Below are positions 46,780-58,866 of a DNA stretch of 64,000 nt, piece after piece. The stretch comes from Quercus robur (Eukaryota > Streptophyta > Magnoliopsida > Fagales > Fagaceae). A program made the translations under genes and the position numbers. The stretch is taken from assembly GCF_932294415.1 (NCBI RefSeq), contig NC_065543.1, forward strand, positions 45,471,777-45,535,776. The letters run 5' to 3'. Below the pieces are notes generated by a model, which was not told where the DNA came from, did not search any database, and saw only the letters and a program-made list of their open reading frames with translations. The first letter of the stretch is position 1. Every line of letters begins with the position of its first letter.

Positions 46780-47165
46780 AAAGTTTATCTTGAAGGACAA
46801 CTCTTAAGGAGATTGCTAGTTATGATTGATTAGACAAATGTGTAGAGACAAATAATCATATTATTCAATCCATTGAATCTGACTCTTGCAATTTTACATT
46901 GAACTTAGTTCTTGAATGACAGCTCTTAAGGAGGTTGCTATTTATGCTTGATTGGACAAATGTGTAGTGACAAAAATAATCATATTATTTTACATAATTC
47001 ATTGAACCTAGCTCTTGCAATTCTACGATGAACTTAGTTCTTGAAGGACAACTTTTAAGGAGGTTGCTATTTATGTTTGATTAGACAAATATGTAAAGAC
47101 AAATAGTCATATTGCTTAATTCATTAAATCCAACTCTTGCAATTCTACATTGAACTTAGCTCTTA
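46780..47165. repeat. Tandem repeat, ~125-bp unit, three copies
   Basis: Copies start near 46788, 46913 and 47041 with TTGAA(G/T)GACA(A/G)CT(C/T)TTAAGGAG and end CTCTTGCAATT(T/C)TAC(A/G)(T/A)TGAACTTAG. Differences of several percent between copies. Unknown origin, next to a LINE remnant. Confidence 0.9.
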
Positions 47166-48953
47166 TGTAGAAAAGAGAACTGAAAAGTAAATCATTAAAT
47201 CTATCTAAAACATTTAAAGTAATAAAGACATATTAAAGATTTGATTTGTTTGGCTAATTTACAACATCAGCATGTTGTTTGGAATACAGTGGGAAGAAGT
47301 TTATGTAGAAGGCTATATGTAAAACTATTCTAATAAAGCGCTATATATGGCAGAACCTCATAGTCGGGTTTTTGCATCTCCCACATGAGGTTCTGCTTCT
47401 CCCACATGAGATTTTGCTTTTAAGGTCAAGTATTAAAATAAATCAATTTTATTATTGCTATAAAATAAATTTCGTAATCAATAATTGTGAAGAATTAAGA
47501 AAATTCTTCCAACTTGACAATTAAAATCATCCCCACACCTCTTTTAAATTTTACTCACATATTTAAATTGCTAAATAAAACATATAATTTAAAATACATG
47601 TGAATAATAAGAAGAACTACAAGATGGGGTATAACTAGCATTTGTTACGTGGAGTAATCCTTTTACTATGTGAGTCCCATAGGTGTGACTCATATACTGT
47701 GAGAAGCTCACTCCATAAAATGAAAACATGAGATAATTATTGGAATTACAAACTCAAAAATGATGCAAGTTGACCTATTCAAGAATTGTTGGACCTCTAC
47801 TTAATTTCAACTCCTCAAAGCATTTCATCGCTTACTATGCCTTTCCTTGTCTATAAGTGCCTAGGTATCTATCGTAAATTTGTCATCGTTTGAATCTCGT
47901 TCATAACTTTAAGAATTCTCATAAAAAAGTGAAAATCGCACATAAAACTGTAAACTTCCAACTAGAAGTATGAGCAAGTGACTCACTGGCAATTATTTGG
48001 AAAAAGGAACTCGCTCAAGTTGTAAGTTGTAACGATAGATGTCTTTTTATAGGCCAATTGTCATTGTTTATGGACTTGAACCTTATTAATCTTTCCATGA
48101 CCATGATGAAGTTTGGGTGATACTAATTGCACAATCATATGGTTTAATGTAAACTAAAGATGTAACATTTATCTTTGATTGTTTAATTTAAACTAAAGAT
48201 GTAACATCCATAAAACCGTGCTTAAGTTTTCTCTAAACAACTTTTTTTTTTTTTTTCATTGTTATTATTCTAATTACAACAATGAAGGAAAATTTTAACC
48301 CGAGCAGCCATTGAGCGAATGGTTAGTGGCCAATAGCACCCTAGTTGATAGCATTCCTTTATGCATCTGGCGCTTGAGGAACCACGAGGCACTCACTATT
48401 CTCATAAATGAAAGCGGACAATGTCACATAATTTGGTTTTGAACATAAATTTGTGTTCTTAACGTTGGCTTAATGTCCTAATGATTATTAAGATCTCATA
48501 TGACATTTACAAGATCCTAAGTTTAGAATCTATTGTAGTCATCTTGGAGCTATCTACCTTTAATGAATTATTTCTATAATAATATGGTGTGTGTAACATA
48601 AGATGACTACATATGTTCGAGATAACCTATTATATATTGACGAGGCCACGCGGGTTAGAAGTTGGTGAAGGAACCCAGCCCAGTACAATCGTCCTCATCA
48701 TCAGGTCAGGAGACAGACAAATCAAAATGGACCCCACAGATCCAAATATCATAGGATCTGAGGGCTTTGGATATTCTTTCTTTCTTCGATCTGGGCTTAG
48801 CTTATCCCTACCATCCTATCCTTAGAATCAAAGCCCCTCTCTCCCTTACAAACCAAAAGACCATTGTTTCACAGATTGAAATTCAAGCACACCCCAATCT
48901 TAAAAAACACAGACACGGTCACAGACTCTCAAACATTAGAGAGAGAAAGTGAT
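47166..48953. other. Intergenic and EX2 upstream region
   Basis: No gene or element recognised. CTCCCACATGAG(G/A)TT.TGCTT is repeated directly at 47379-47415. The last 150 bases should be the EX2 5' UTR; no strong TATA box is seen near it. Confidence 0.4.
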
Positions 48954-51931
48954 ATGTCGGTGGCTAATACATGGGGCGTGGGACAAGGAATCCCAATGGC
49001 CCAATTGGGGCCAAGCTTGTGTTTCTCACATTTTTCATCTGTGAAATCAAAAACCCATCTGAGTTTCGTTGTGGGTTGGAGCTGGGGCCACTCAGTTCAG
49101 ACCAAGAACGCTTCTTTTAACAATAAGACCCGCAAGAACTCCAGCTTCCGTTGCTCTAATTGCAGTAACAGTAACAACACCAATACCAGTTCTTCTTTGG
49201 AATGGGATTGGAACCGATGGAACCGCCATTTCTCCGAGATTGAACAAGCTGAGAGCTTTGCCTCTGTTCTAAAGGTACCCCTTTTCCTCTCTCTCTTTGT
49301 GTCAGAGATAAAGCTGAGTTTTTATTATTATTTTTATTTGTTTATGATATTTTGGAAGTGGGTTTCTAATATAGTCTGCCCAGTTGCTAAATTCAGTGAA
49401 ATTTCATGGTTGTGATTGCTTATTAAGTTCATATAAACATGACCCAAGTAGATATGTTATGGGGTGTGAAGTTTGGGAATTGAATATAGTTTTAAAAGGT
49501 TAAAGTGAGAAACTTTAACAATTTAAATTGGAATTGGTTTTGTTAAGAAGTTCCTGATTTCAATTGCTATAATTAGCTTGAGAAACTTGGGAATTGAAAT
49601 TATGTGCGTTTCCTGGAATGTAAAGAGTGAGACATTAATGTCATTGGGAGTTTGGTACAGCTGCTCAAAAGTGTCACATTGCACAAAAGTTGCTACTTTC
49701 CGCCACTTTTTTTTTTGTCCTTCTTGTCCCCTTTTGGTTATGCTTCACATCTTTGTTTTCTTGTGAAAAGTGTGAGGAAATGTAGTATCAGTAGTGACAT
49801 TTAAAAGTGGAGTGACTTTCTGAATCCCATGGCACTAAAGAGTAATACGGACATGGGAACCAATATCATGAAATTATGGACTAGTGGATCACATCCCACC
49901 ATTTTGGAAGCTCAAAACTGAGATGGAATAGATGTTTTTCTAATTAACTTTGCCATATATCAGGAAAGTTTTGAGTCGCTACTAATTAATGGCTGGCAAC
50001 TTGGAATATTCTACTGCATAATGACCTTAAGACCGCCTGTCTCTAATGGTGTCAAGATTTATTTTGGAGAACTACAGAGTCTGTGTCATGTCTGCACTGT
50101 CAAATAAGCTGTGAATGCTTAGCGGTTTGCAAATCAAAAGCTTAGATTTTTTTTTTTGATAAGTAAAAAGCTTAGATTTACTTAGTACATTTAAGTTTTA
50201 GAAGTCAGGCATTTGAGCGATGGCAAGTGCCTTCCGCCAAAAGGAACATGTCGCAACCGCAAAAAGTCCAAGCTTTGTGTGCTAAGTACGACCTTTTATT
50301 TCATTACACCAAACAATATGCTAGAATGATAAGTAACATTTCAAAGTTTAGCATAACTCAGATGATGAACTTACGCATGATGGCTAAATTTTTCTTTTTC
50401 CTTTTTAAATAAGTATTATACTTAGTGCAACTGCCCTTAGGTTTTTGGCTTGAGTGTTGGTAATTGTAGGTCTCAGGTTGAAATCATGCCATGAAAATGA
50501 AAAGATTACTCAATGTTAGATATGTATTTACAAGTTACTGTGTTTGTTTAGTTCTGATGGGATGCCATGCTTTGCAGTTTCAACTTGAAGATGCAATTGA
50601 GAAGGAAGACTTCCAAGAAGCTGCAAAGTTTAAAATGGCCATTGCAGAAGCTACATCCAAGGACAGTGTTGCTGAAATCATGTCTCAGTTGAAGGTCAGC
50701 TCAACACTTAAATCACCAGACTTGCGGACCTGCACATGTCATAGTTTGGCAATTGATCTGATATATTCTATATTTGCAGCATGCAGTTGATGAAGAGCGT
50801 TACCATGATGCTTCAAGGTTGTGTAGGTACACAGGAAGTGGACTGGTAATCTTAGCAACTATTAGCTATTCTATTTATATTCAATAGTCACCCTATTCCA
50901 ATTCTAGTAACCTGGTTTGCAGTTCCCCTTTACTGTTATTATCTTCCTTGCCCTCAATAGCATTGTCTTTGTCTTTTCTTATTCATTTTAATTTCAAGTA
51001 ACTAATTAAAAAGTAAAAGGTGAAAAGAGGTTATTATCAAGAAGAGATTAGTTTTAATGGGACTATGAGCTTCTTGTATTGGTTGAATTCATGTTTCTCT
51101 GCATTTATTTATTTTGTTGGGACTCGCCACCATTTTAGAACAATGGGATGGCATCAGTTGTGATCCAACTATGTTAGAGAAAGAATTTTTGAAAGAAAGT
51201 TAGACATAAAAGAAACTGATACGAAAATTAACATTGATGAGAATACATGTGTGACTCTTACTATATTTGTTTTTGTGGGAGAGTGAATTTAATTTGAAGT
51301 GTTTCAACATGTTTTTGAAAATTCTTTTGAACTGTCATAACATTGAACAGTGAGTTTTATCTCTTTTAGTTAGCAGAGAACATGGATTAGTATCCAGTTA
51401 GGGATTGTTGTTCAACTTAATAGAGTTCTGTGATCTTCCTACTTTCTTCATTAATTACCTGATAAGTGGGGCTCTGGCATAGAGCTGTTTGAACTCACTT
51501 CTATAAAGCTGTTTTGTTTACTTGTGATATATGGAACTCCATTTATGTGACTCCTTTTTTGATAAATGGATGGCTTGGTAAATGGTAATGTCTATACTAA
51601 CCAATGAAACTTTGTTGCTGAGCACATCCTTACATATAAAGATATTTCCTTTGATGGTTTCAATCAGTCTTAATCAGCCATTTAATAACTATGCTGTCAT
51701 TCTGTTTGATATTCTATTCAAATCCTGATGGCAGGATGAGTCTCTTCTGTGGATGAAGTGTTTGTTAGTCTACTCTAAACCATTATCTCTATATATGCAG
51801 GTAGGTTGGTGGGTGGGCTACTCAAAAGATTCAGATGATCCCTTTGGGAGAATAATACGCATAACTCCAGGTGTGGGCAGATTTGTATGCAGGAGTTTTA
51901 GTCCAAGGTAAGATTCGTATTTCCTCTTTCT

Positions 51932-51980
<49 letters not shown>

Positions 51981-54900
51981 TGATGTCTTATCTATTGATT
52001 GTTGCAGGCAGTTGGTGACTGCAGCTCCTGGAACTCCATTATTTGAAATTTTTGTGGTAAAAGACACTGATGAGACATATGTCATGCAGGTGATTTACAG
52101 ATGCTCCTATTAGATTATCACTTATATTGTATTCAATCATGGTTAAATTTCAAGATTGTGGAAGATGACCCGGGGATGGCTAGATTATATGTTATAGTTT
52201 GATTTGGCTCTGGTAGTGCTGAGTTTTGACCTAGATCAGGCATTTCAGACACACAGTCATGAAACTTGGGATGATTCTGAACCTTACCTAACCACACACC
52301 CCAAAATCCCTTCTCATTTCTTGTTTTTTGTGTGTTCGATTGCATTTGCTTGTGCATTGTTGTTAAAAACACTTATGCTCATACAATTCCAATGAGCTCT
52401 GAGACAGTATACCATGTTAATAATTTGATTTGTCTCAAAGTTAAGAGTTCTCATAGGTCTGGGTACTACTTGCAACTACCAAGTCTTGACCAGGCTGATC
52501 AGAAATAGTTTATCTTTACGCTTTCTCCATTCATATACATTCAACTGATTAAGTTGCAGTTCACAAGATCAATATAGGCAACTGATTTGTAGCCCCTCTG
52601 GTACAAAGTCAATATTGTTCTTATAAACCCTATTCATTATATGCATTTGCCTGCTTTTTCCCCTTTGGTCAACTGCAATGCAATTCTCATGTGTTGGATG
52701 TGTGATTTGAAAATTTGGGTCAATGGTTCAACAAAGGCTTATTGGACTAACAGCCATGGTCATTGTTGTAATTTCCTTCTTTTATTTTATTGTATTAAGT
52801 CCCCTTGTAATTTCTATAATTACTCTGAGTGCTACCTGTTGAGGACTGCATCCATGTCAGGATTAGAATGTTGATTTGGCCTCAAACTGACTTGGCATTA
52901 TTTTAAGACTTTCCACTGATGAGTATCATATATAGCATCCAGGCTGGATTTCACCCAATTCAGATTTGTTAGTCTACTGACATTCTTCAGTGGGGGTTCT
53001 TACTTCGGATATGTCAGGTTCTCCAAATTTGATTGCAGTTTATGTGAAATGCTTCTGATATATTATTGTCTGTTGACAGGTGGTATGCTTGCAACGAGCC
53101 AAAGGAAATTCAACAAATTCCAGTCCAGCATCCAAACTCACAAAAGACCCTTCTACTTCTGAAGTGGAGAATGAATCTGTAGTAGATGTTCAGGAAAATG
53201 AAGTAAAGGCAGAGAGAACTGAGGACAAGGGAACTAACACTGAGGGAGTGACTGAGGAGGGAATTAAAAGTGTGATAAATTTTCTTAAGGAAAAAATTCC
53301 AGGATTGAAAGTGAAAGTCATGAATGTCAATGTTGCTGAGGAAGTGATAAAGGACAGTGACTCTGTGAAGCAGTTGATGCAAGAAGACAACGAGAAGGCT
53401 GGATCTACTGAGAATCCTGAAGATGAAGTTGGTAATTTGGATGAGATTCAGCCTGATGAGGTCACTGTAGGAGGAGGTAGTGATGCCTCGGAAGATGAGA
53501 AGGATTTGGATATGAAACTTTTTATTGGTGGGGTTGTTCATAACAGTGATGATACTCCTAGCAAGGATGAGTATGTACGTCTTCCTGCCGAAATTAAAGA
53601 TATGGAGAGAGATTCTTTTGTGCTACATATCCCTGGGAGAAGCTTAGATCATGATAATGGAGAAAGTAAAGTGTCCAGAGTCAAAGTGGCTGCTCTAGCA
53701 GCTCAAGGTGTCTCAGAACTTATGCCTTCTGATGTTGCCAAGGCCTTTTGGGGTGCTGACAAAATTTCTCCAAAGGTAAGGTTGAGATTTAGGGAGTTGT
53801 ATAGTATTTGAGATGTGGGCATTATGTTTGTTGAATTCTCTTCTTGTTATAAAGGATACTAGATTGGAACATAATAGGATATTGTGAAGCATTTATTTAG
53901 TACTCATAAATATTGGGAAGACTTAGTTTGGATGATTCTTGTTATGCATCGTAAGTATGTTTTTTAAATTTAGAAAATGCCTTCATTGGTTGTAATTGAG
54001 GTTGTCTGCATGTTGGTGCATTTTTTTGGTCCAGATTGAAATCAAAAGGAAACACTGAAATTCCATTAAATTAATAAAAACAATGTAATTTTGCCTTTTG
54101 GATAGGTTTATCCCTCCCCCCAGTTTTTGCTCTATGTTACTTTTGGTTGCAATGGTATGTTTTCACTGACAGTAAGTATACTAATTCTTAACTTAATTTT
54201 AGGTTTCCAGAAATGTGCGTGAAATTGTCAAACTTGCTGTTAGTCAAGCACAAAAGCGCAGCATATTATCTGAGTATACAACTTTTAATCGGATTACTAC
54301 TTCCAGAGGAGATTTAGACCCTTTTTCAGGTGACTTTACATTTTATCCATTTTCTTTCTTTCTTTGTTGCCCTTGAAATTCAGTTAAAGCACATCTTTTG
54401 ATGCTGTAACTGGCTTGTTGAAGTGTAGGCCTGTATGTTGGTGCATTTGGCCCTTATGGCACTGAGGTGGTACAGTTGCAGCGTAAATATGGTCACTGGA
54501 ATGGTGGGGATGATGAAGACAAGTCTTCAGATATGGAGTTTTTTGAATATGTAGAGGCAGTGAAGCTAACTGGGGATCTTAACGTACCTGCTGGCCAGGT
54601 TTGTGGCTTTAAATTTCTTGATGGTTATATGGTTATGCTGGCTTGGTTTTTGTATGCAATTGCCCATTAAACACAGTAAAGGATATTATAATACTAGCTA
54701 TGTAGTTTTTGTGTGTCTAGGTGACATTTCGTGCTAAAATTGGGAGAGGAAATCGCTCGTCCAACCGTGGGATGTATCCAGATGAATTAGGAGTGGTAAT
54801 TATACTTGCAATTAGATAGCTCTCTCTCTCTCTCTGTATGTGCACGCATGTGCATGCATGCATGCATGCATCTGCAATGATATGTACTTGATTCTCATTG

Positions 54901-55359
54901 ATTCTGAAACCAAGCACTAGAGATCCTCAACCATGTATTTGGTGCTATGGAAATGCATTTGTGACGTGTATCATTGCATATACCCCTCTCTTTAGGCTGC
55001 ATAAAATCTGTTCACCTTGGACCTTTCAGACATGCAACTGATTCTAAATGCTTATTTGACCAGGTTGCGAGTTTCAAGGGTCAAGGAAGAATAGCAGAAT
55101 TTGGGTTCCGAAATCCACAATGGGTTGATGGAGAACTTCTCCAACTAAACGGCAAGGTAATGAAACTGTTGTGCTAGCATTTCTTCTCAGTACAAGCCTG
55201 ATTTCTAACTGCGACACAAATGTTCAGCTGTGTTTTCTTTGTTGTGTTTTTATGTAGGGCATTGGTCCTTATGTCAAAGGCGCAGATCTTGGTTTCCTAT
55301 ATGTTGTCCCTGAACAGAGTTTTCTTGTGTTGTTCAACCGATTAAAGCTACCTGACTGA
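48954..55359 (+). CDS. EX2: EXECUTER2-type chloroplast singlet-oxygen signalling protein
   Basis: Eleven exons: 48954-49274, 50578-50694, 50780-50845, 51801-51907, 52008-52089, 53080-53775, 54203-54329, 54429-54598, 54721-54795, 55064-55156, 55258-55359. All are GT-AG and in frame, giving 651 residues. Residues 1-85 are Ser/Asn-rich, a plastid transit peptide. 108-146 is a UVR motif ([20 protein letters not shown]). 169-231 holds [17 protein letters not shown] and PGVGRFV. 232-400 is an acidic linker. The C-terminal third (DUF3506) has [22 protein letters not shown] (Trp529) and [21 protein letters not shown] proteins sit at thylakoid margins and relay singlet oxygen to the nucleus. As I recall, oxidation of a DUF3506 Trp (530 in Arabidopsis EX2) is the trigger. 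The length fits EX2 better than the longer EX1, so EX2 is preferred. The in-frame ATG at 48864 is too far upstream. Confidence 0.93.
51936..51972. repeat. (CT)n microsatellite in EX2 intron 4
   Basis: About 18 CT units lying 35 bases before the exon 5 acceptor. They form the pyrimidine-rich part of the intron. Confidence 0.95.
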
Positions 55360-57813
55360 GCCATTAGATCGAGCTTTTAATGCTGAGAATATCCATACCA
55401 TGTTTGAGCAGAGAAGGCAGTTTTAAACTCCCCCCCCCCCCCCCCCCCCCCCCACAACTCTTTTTTTTTTTTTCTTCCTTTTTCATTTTTAGGGGGTTTT
55501 TTTCCTCTCTTTTTTTAGCCTTCTTTCAAAATTTTCTCATCTTTTTTGGCTTCTTTACTGAGCTGTATATCAGTTTTGCTGACCAACCAAATATAGAAAG
55601 GCGAAATGATTGTAATTACTAAGATAGTTTAAATGTGTTTGAGAGGAAGAGTTCTTCATGATGCTGATTTGTGTAAGGATGTTATAGTTACTAAGCTAGT
55701 AAAATGGTAAAGGTAGATAATTGAGATTATTGTTAGCTATGAAGAGTTTTATTTTTGGGCTGCGGGGCATAGAAATGGCAATGGGTCGGTTTAGTGGGTT
55801 TTTTGGTTCAATCCTACCCTAATAGTTAGTGATTGAGATTTTTATTAACGGGTGTGGGTTTAAATTTTTAAACCGGTTAGGGTATATTGGAAGGATTTGA
55901 ATTTTTCACCTTAGGTATCCAACTCAACCTTAGGTAAGGATTCTTTTTCCTTTCTTCCTTGTACCCAAACAAAGAAGAGAAGAAAGTTGCCATTATGCCT
56001 ACTGATATCCTATTGAATCCAACAAAAAAAATTATGTGACATGCTCTTTTGGACCTAAAAATTTGTGTTACAATTGTTTAGTTGCAACTCACAAAGTTAC
56101 ATAATTGGTCATAGACATCATGTTAAATTTAGATTGTGAAGTATCATGTGAATACTTGAAAAGTAATGAGGGAAAATTGTTGGTGTTTTCTTTTTGTTAA
56201 TTAAGACATAAAGGTAAAATAATTAAAAATTTCTCAGTACCTGGAGAGAGAGTGAGTGATGCTTTTCTTGTTTCTTTTAGGTATATCCTTTTTGAAACTT
56301 ATAGGGGTATGAGGTTTTCACAAGTATCTTCTGGTTAGAGGCCAAGTAGCATTGTTTGGTGGGATGCTTCCTTTGATTGTTTATCTGACGCATGGATATC
56401 ATTGACACTAAAGTGGGAGGATCTGTTCATATCAAGGGGCAAAAAAAAAAAAAGGTAGGAAGGAATTGGTGCTCTTTAATCTTTATAGCTTTATCATACA
56501 AGAAGAATAGCCCACTCTTAAAGCAACCCAAAAGAACAACCTTTACTTTTTTGCTCAGAAAGTCTCCACTGAAAGCTTGTTGGGAATTATCTGCGGTTGA
56601 AGCAAAAAGAGTTCATTCTAGTATGAGTAATCTCACTATGGTGACAAGTGTGATGGGTGGAACATTACTTGAAGACCTTCGCTTCGGTCTACTATCGCTA
56701 CCATTTTTATTATACACTAATTACAATATATCACCATAATAATTGTGAAAAATATTGTAAATTTTCTTGTGTGACTAAAATTATACTCCTTGTATTTGCA
56801 ATGTGTACTCAAATTATAAAATTTTGTAATTAATTTTTAGTTTAAAATTAACATGCAATGTCTACTCGTCCCATAAATCATTGTATAAATTAATATATAA
56901 TCTTTTTTTCTAAGTAAATAATAGTATGGGAGGGGGAGGCAAGGTCCAAAACCTAGACATCAAGCACCATAAAGAATGCCAATATTACTAGACTATCATA
57001 TGAATCTGGATAAATGATTTTTTTTTTTAACCTTAAATTATAAAGAAATAATAGCATTTTGTACCTCAAACAATAAAATATTGAGTTAATGCCTTGTTTT
57101 TTTATAATATATTTCTAAAAGAGTTCAGTTAATGTATTTATTTTATGAAACTTTTTATAAAAAATTAAAATTTTTTTATAAAATTACTGATGGTTGGAGA
57201 ATTTAGATTACATCACTTTCATATTTGTCCAATACTAATACCATTTTTTAATTAATTTATCATCACCACTTTATTAATATCAATCACACCCTATCATATT
57301 AACATTTATATATATTATAATACTTTTATATTTTATGATAGCTTTTTGGTTTTTAATGAATACTATATTTTTTGATAAGCTCAACACAACAACCTTTGAA
57401 AAAAAATAAGAATATCGAAATGACCTGGCGGCACTCCATTGGTTAACTAGTAATGAACAAAGCAACAAAAAACAAAGCCACGTGCCATGCCCCCACACAC
57501 ATACCATTAGTAAAGAGTAATCCTAATCCTACAACTTTTCCCCTAACTCGCGCGGCAAGTTGTGGGTTAGATAAGTCCTAAGCAGTGTAGCTGTGTACTC
57601 GTTATTTTTAATCTATCACTCAAAACTTATAACCTGAATAAATTATAGTAAAAATTGTGGTCATCACATTTTTGTAATGAATAAGTCTACTATTATATTA
57701 ATTTTCATAACTTACTTACGAGGTGAGTTGTAAGCGGTGAAGATAAAATAGTAGATTTATATCGATTTGAAACTAGTTGCGGTATTAGACTTGCTCTTTC
57801 ATAAAACATGAAG
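55360..57813. other. EX2 3' UTR, then intergenic DNA
   Basis: The EX2 3' UTR contains a run of 24 C at 55430-55453 followed by a T-rich stretch. Further right nothing gene-like is supported. AATGGCAATGGGTCGG near 55775 resembles a worn hAT-type end. Confidence 0.45.
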
Positions 57814-58021
57814 CTTCCGTTTGGGAAGCGTGTTTTGTGTCTTTTCCAGTAAAAGTGTTTTTTCTGTGAATCCTATGTACTGTTTACAGGACTTACAAGT
57901 ATTTTTATTCAGTAACTTTTTCTTTAAAACGGAATCCTATGTTATTATTTACACATTTAAAAATTATTTTACTACAATATTTACAGTTTTCAGTTTTTAA
58001 CAATAACAAGTATCTAAACCG
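57814..58021. mobile_element. TIR MITE in the CASPL4A upstream region
   Basis: The left end CCGTTTGGGAAGCGTG and the right end (inward) CGGTTTAGATACTTG are worn inverted repeats. The interior TACAGTTTTCAGTTTTTAA is the reverse complement of the MITE at 46134. It ends about 157 bases before the CASPL4A start codon. Confidence 0.65.
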
Positions 58022-58177
58022 ACCCGAACCCGAAGTTAAAGCCTATCTCACTCTCACTTTCACTTTCTCGCTTACTCAAACTTTCTTTTTCCGAGTCCCC
58101 AAACAGACACTTTCTTTTGCTTTTTCTCTCTCTTTCTTTCTCACCCGCCTTAAAATCAGAGAAAGCCAAAGCAAAGA

Positions 58178-58829
58178 ATGGAAACTCAAACTCAAACTCA
58201 AAACCAAAAGCAAAGCCAAGAAACATTGCCACAGCAACAGCAGCAGCAAAACCAGAAGAACATGAAGAAGTCTTCGTCGAAAAACTCCGATTCATCGGCT
58301 CACTACAATGACTCGCCTCACTCGCCCCTCCGATTCCACTCGCCACTCCGATCCGAACTCGGCGACCCTCCCGAGACGCCTCCGTACCACTCTCCGGAGG
58401 CCTCGCCGGAGAAGCCGCCGCTGGACTACTCCAAAGCCGTCGTCGCCGTCGACAAGTACACTCAGTTCTCTCCGCAACAGTCGACGCCGGAGAAGCCGAA
58501 CCTCACTAACAACAATAGCAACGCCGCGTCGCAGACGGAGAAGTCGCCGTCGCCGTTGATGGTGTTGAGCAGGGCGATGAGGGAGGAGCCACCGATGTCG
58601 GTGACGAAGGTAGGTCCCAGCGGCGGCGGAGTAGGACGCGGAGTTGAGGATGGTCGGAGATCGGCACATCTTGCGATGCCGAGGAGGACGAAGAGAGACA
58701 TGATGGTGGAAAAAGCTGCGTTAGGGTTTAGGTTCAGTGAGATTGTGCTCTGTTTGATTTCGTTTTCGGTTATGGCCGCCGATAAAACTCAAGGTTGGAG
58801 CGGCGACTCCTTTGACCGTTACACTGAGT

Positions 58830-58866
<37 letters not shown>

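Noticed and set aside
48864-48953. Upstream in-frame ATG as the EX2 start
   Set aside because: The extra 30 residues are basic and not transit-like, whereas [11 protein letters not shown] fits the EX2 N-terminus that I recall.
53110-53541. 143-codon minus-strand frame inside EX2 exon 6
   Set aside because: Shadow of the acidic linker; the plus-strand frame is continuous and conserved.
56392-56739. 115-codon frame downstream of EX2
   Set aside because: No family resemblance, no splice or promoter context, and it runs through a poly(A) tract coding for Lys.
58292-58669. Arg-rich antisense frames over CASPL4A exon 1
   Set aside because: They are shadows of the GC-rich, Ser/Pro-coding exon. 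The plus frame has a conserved protein.
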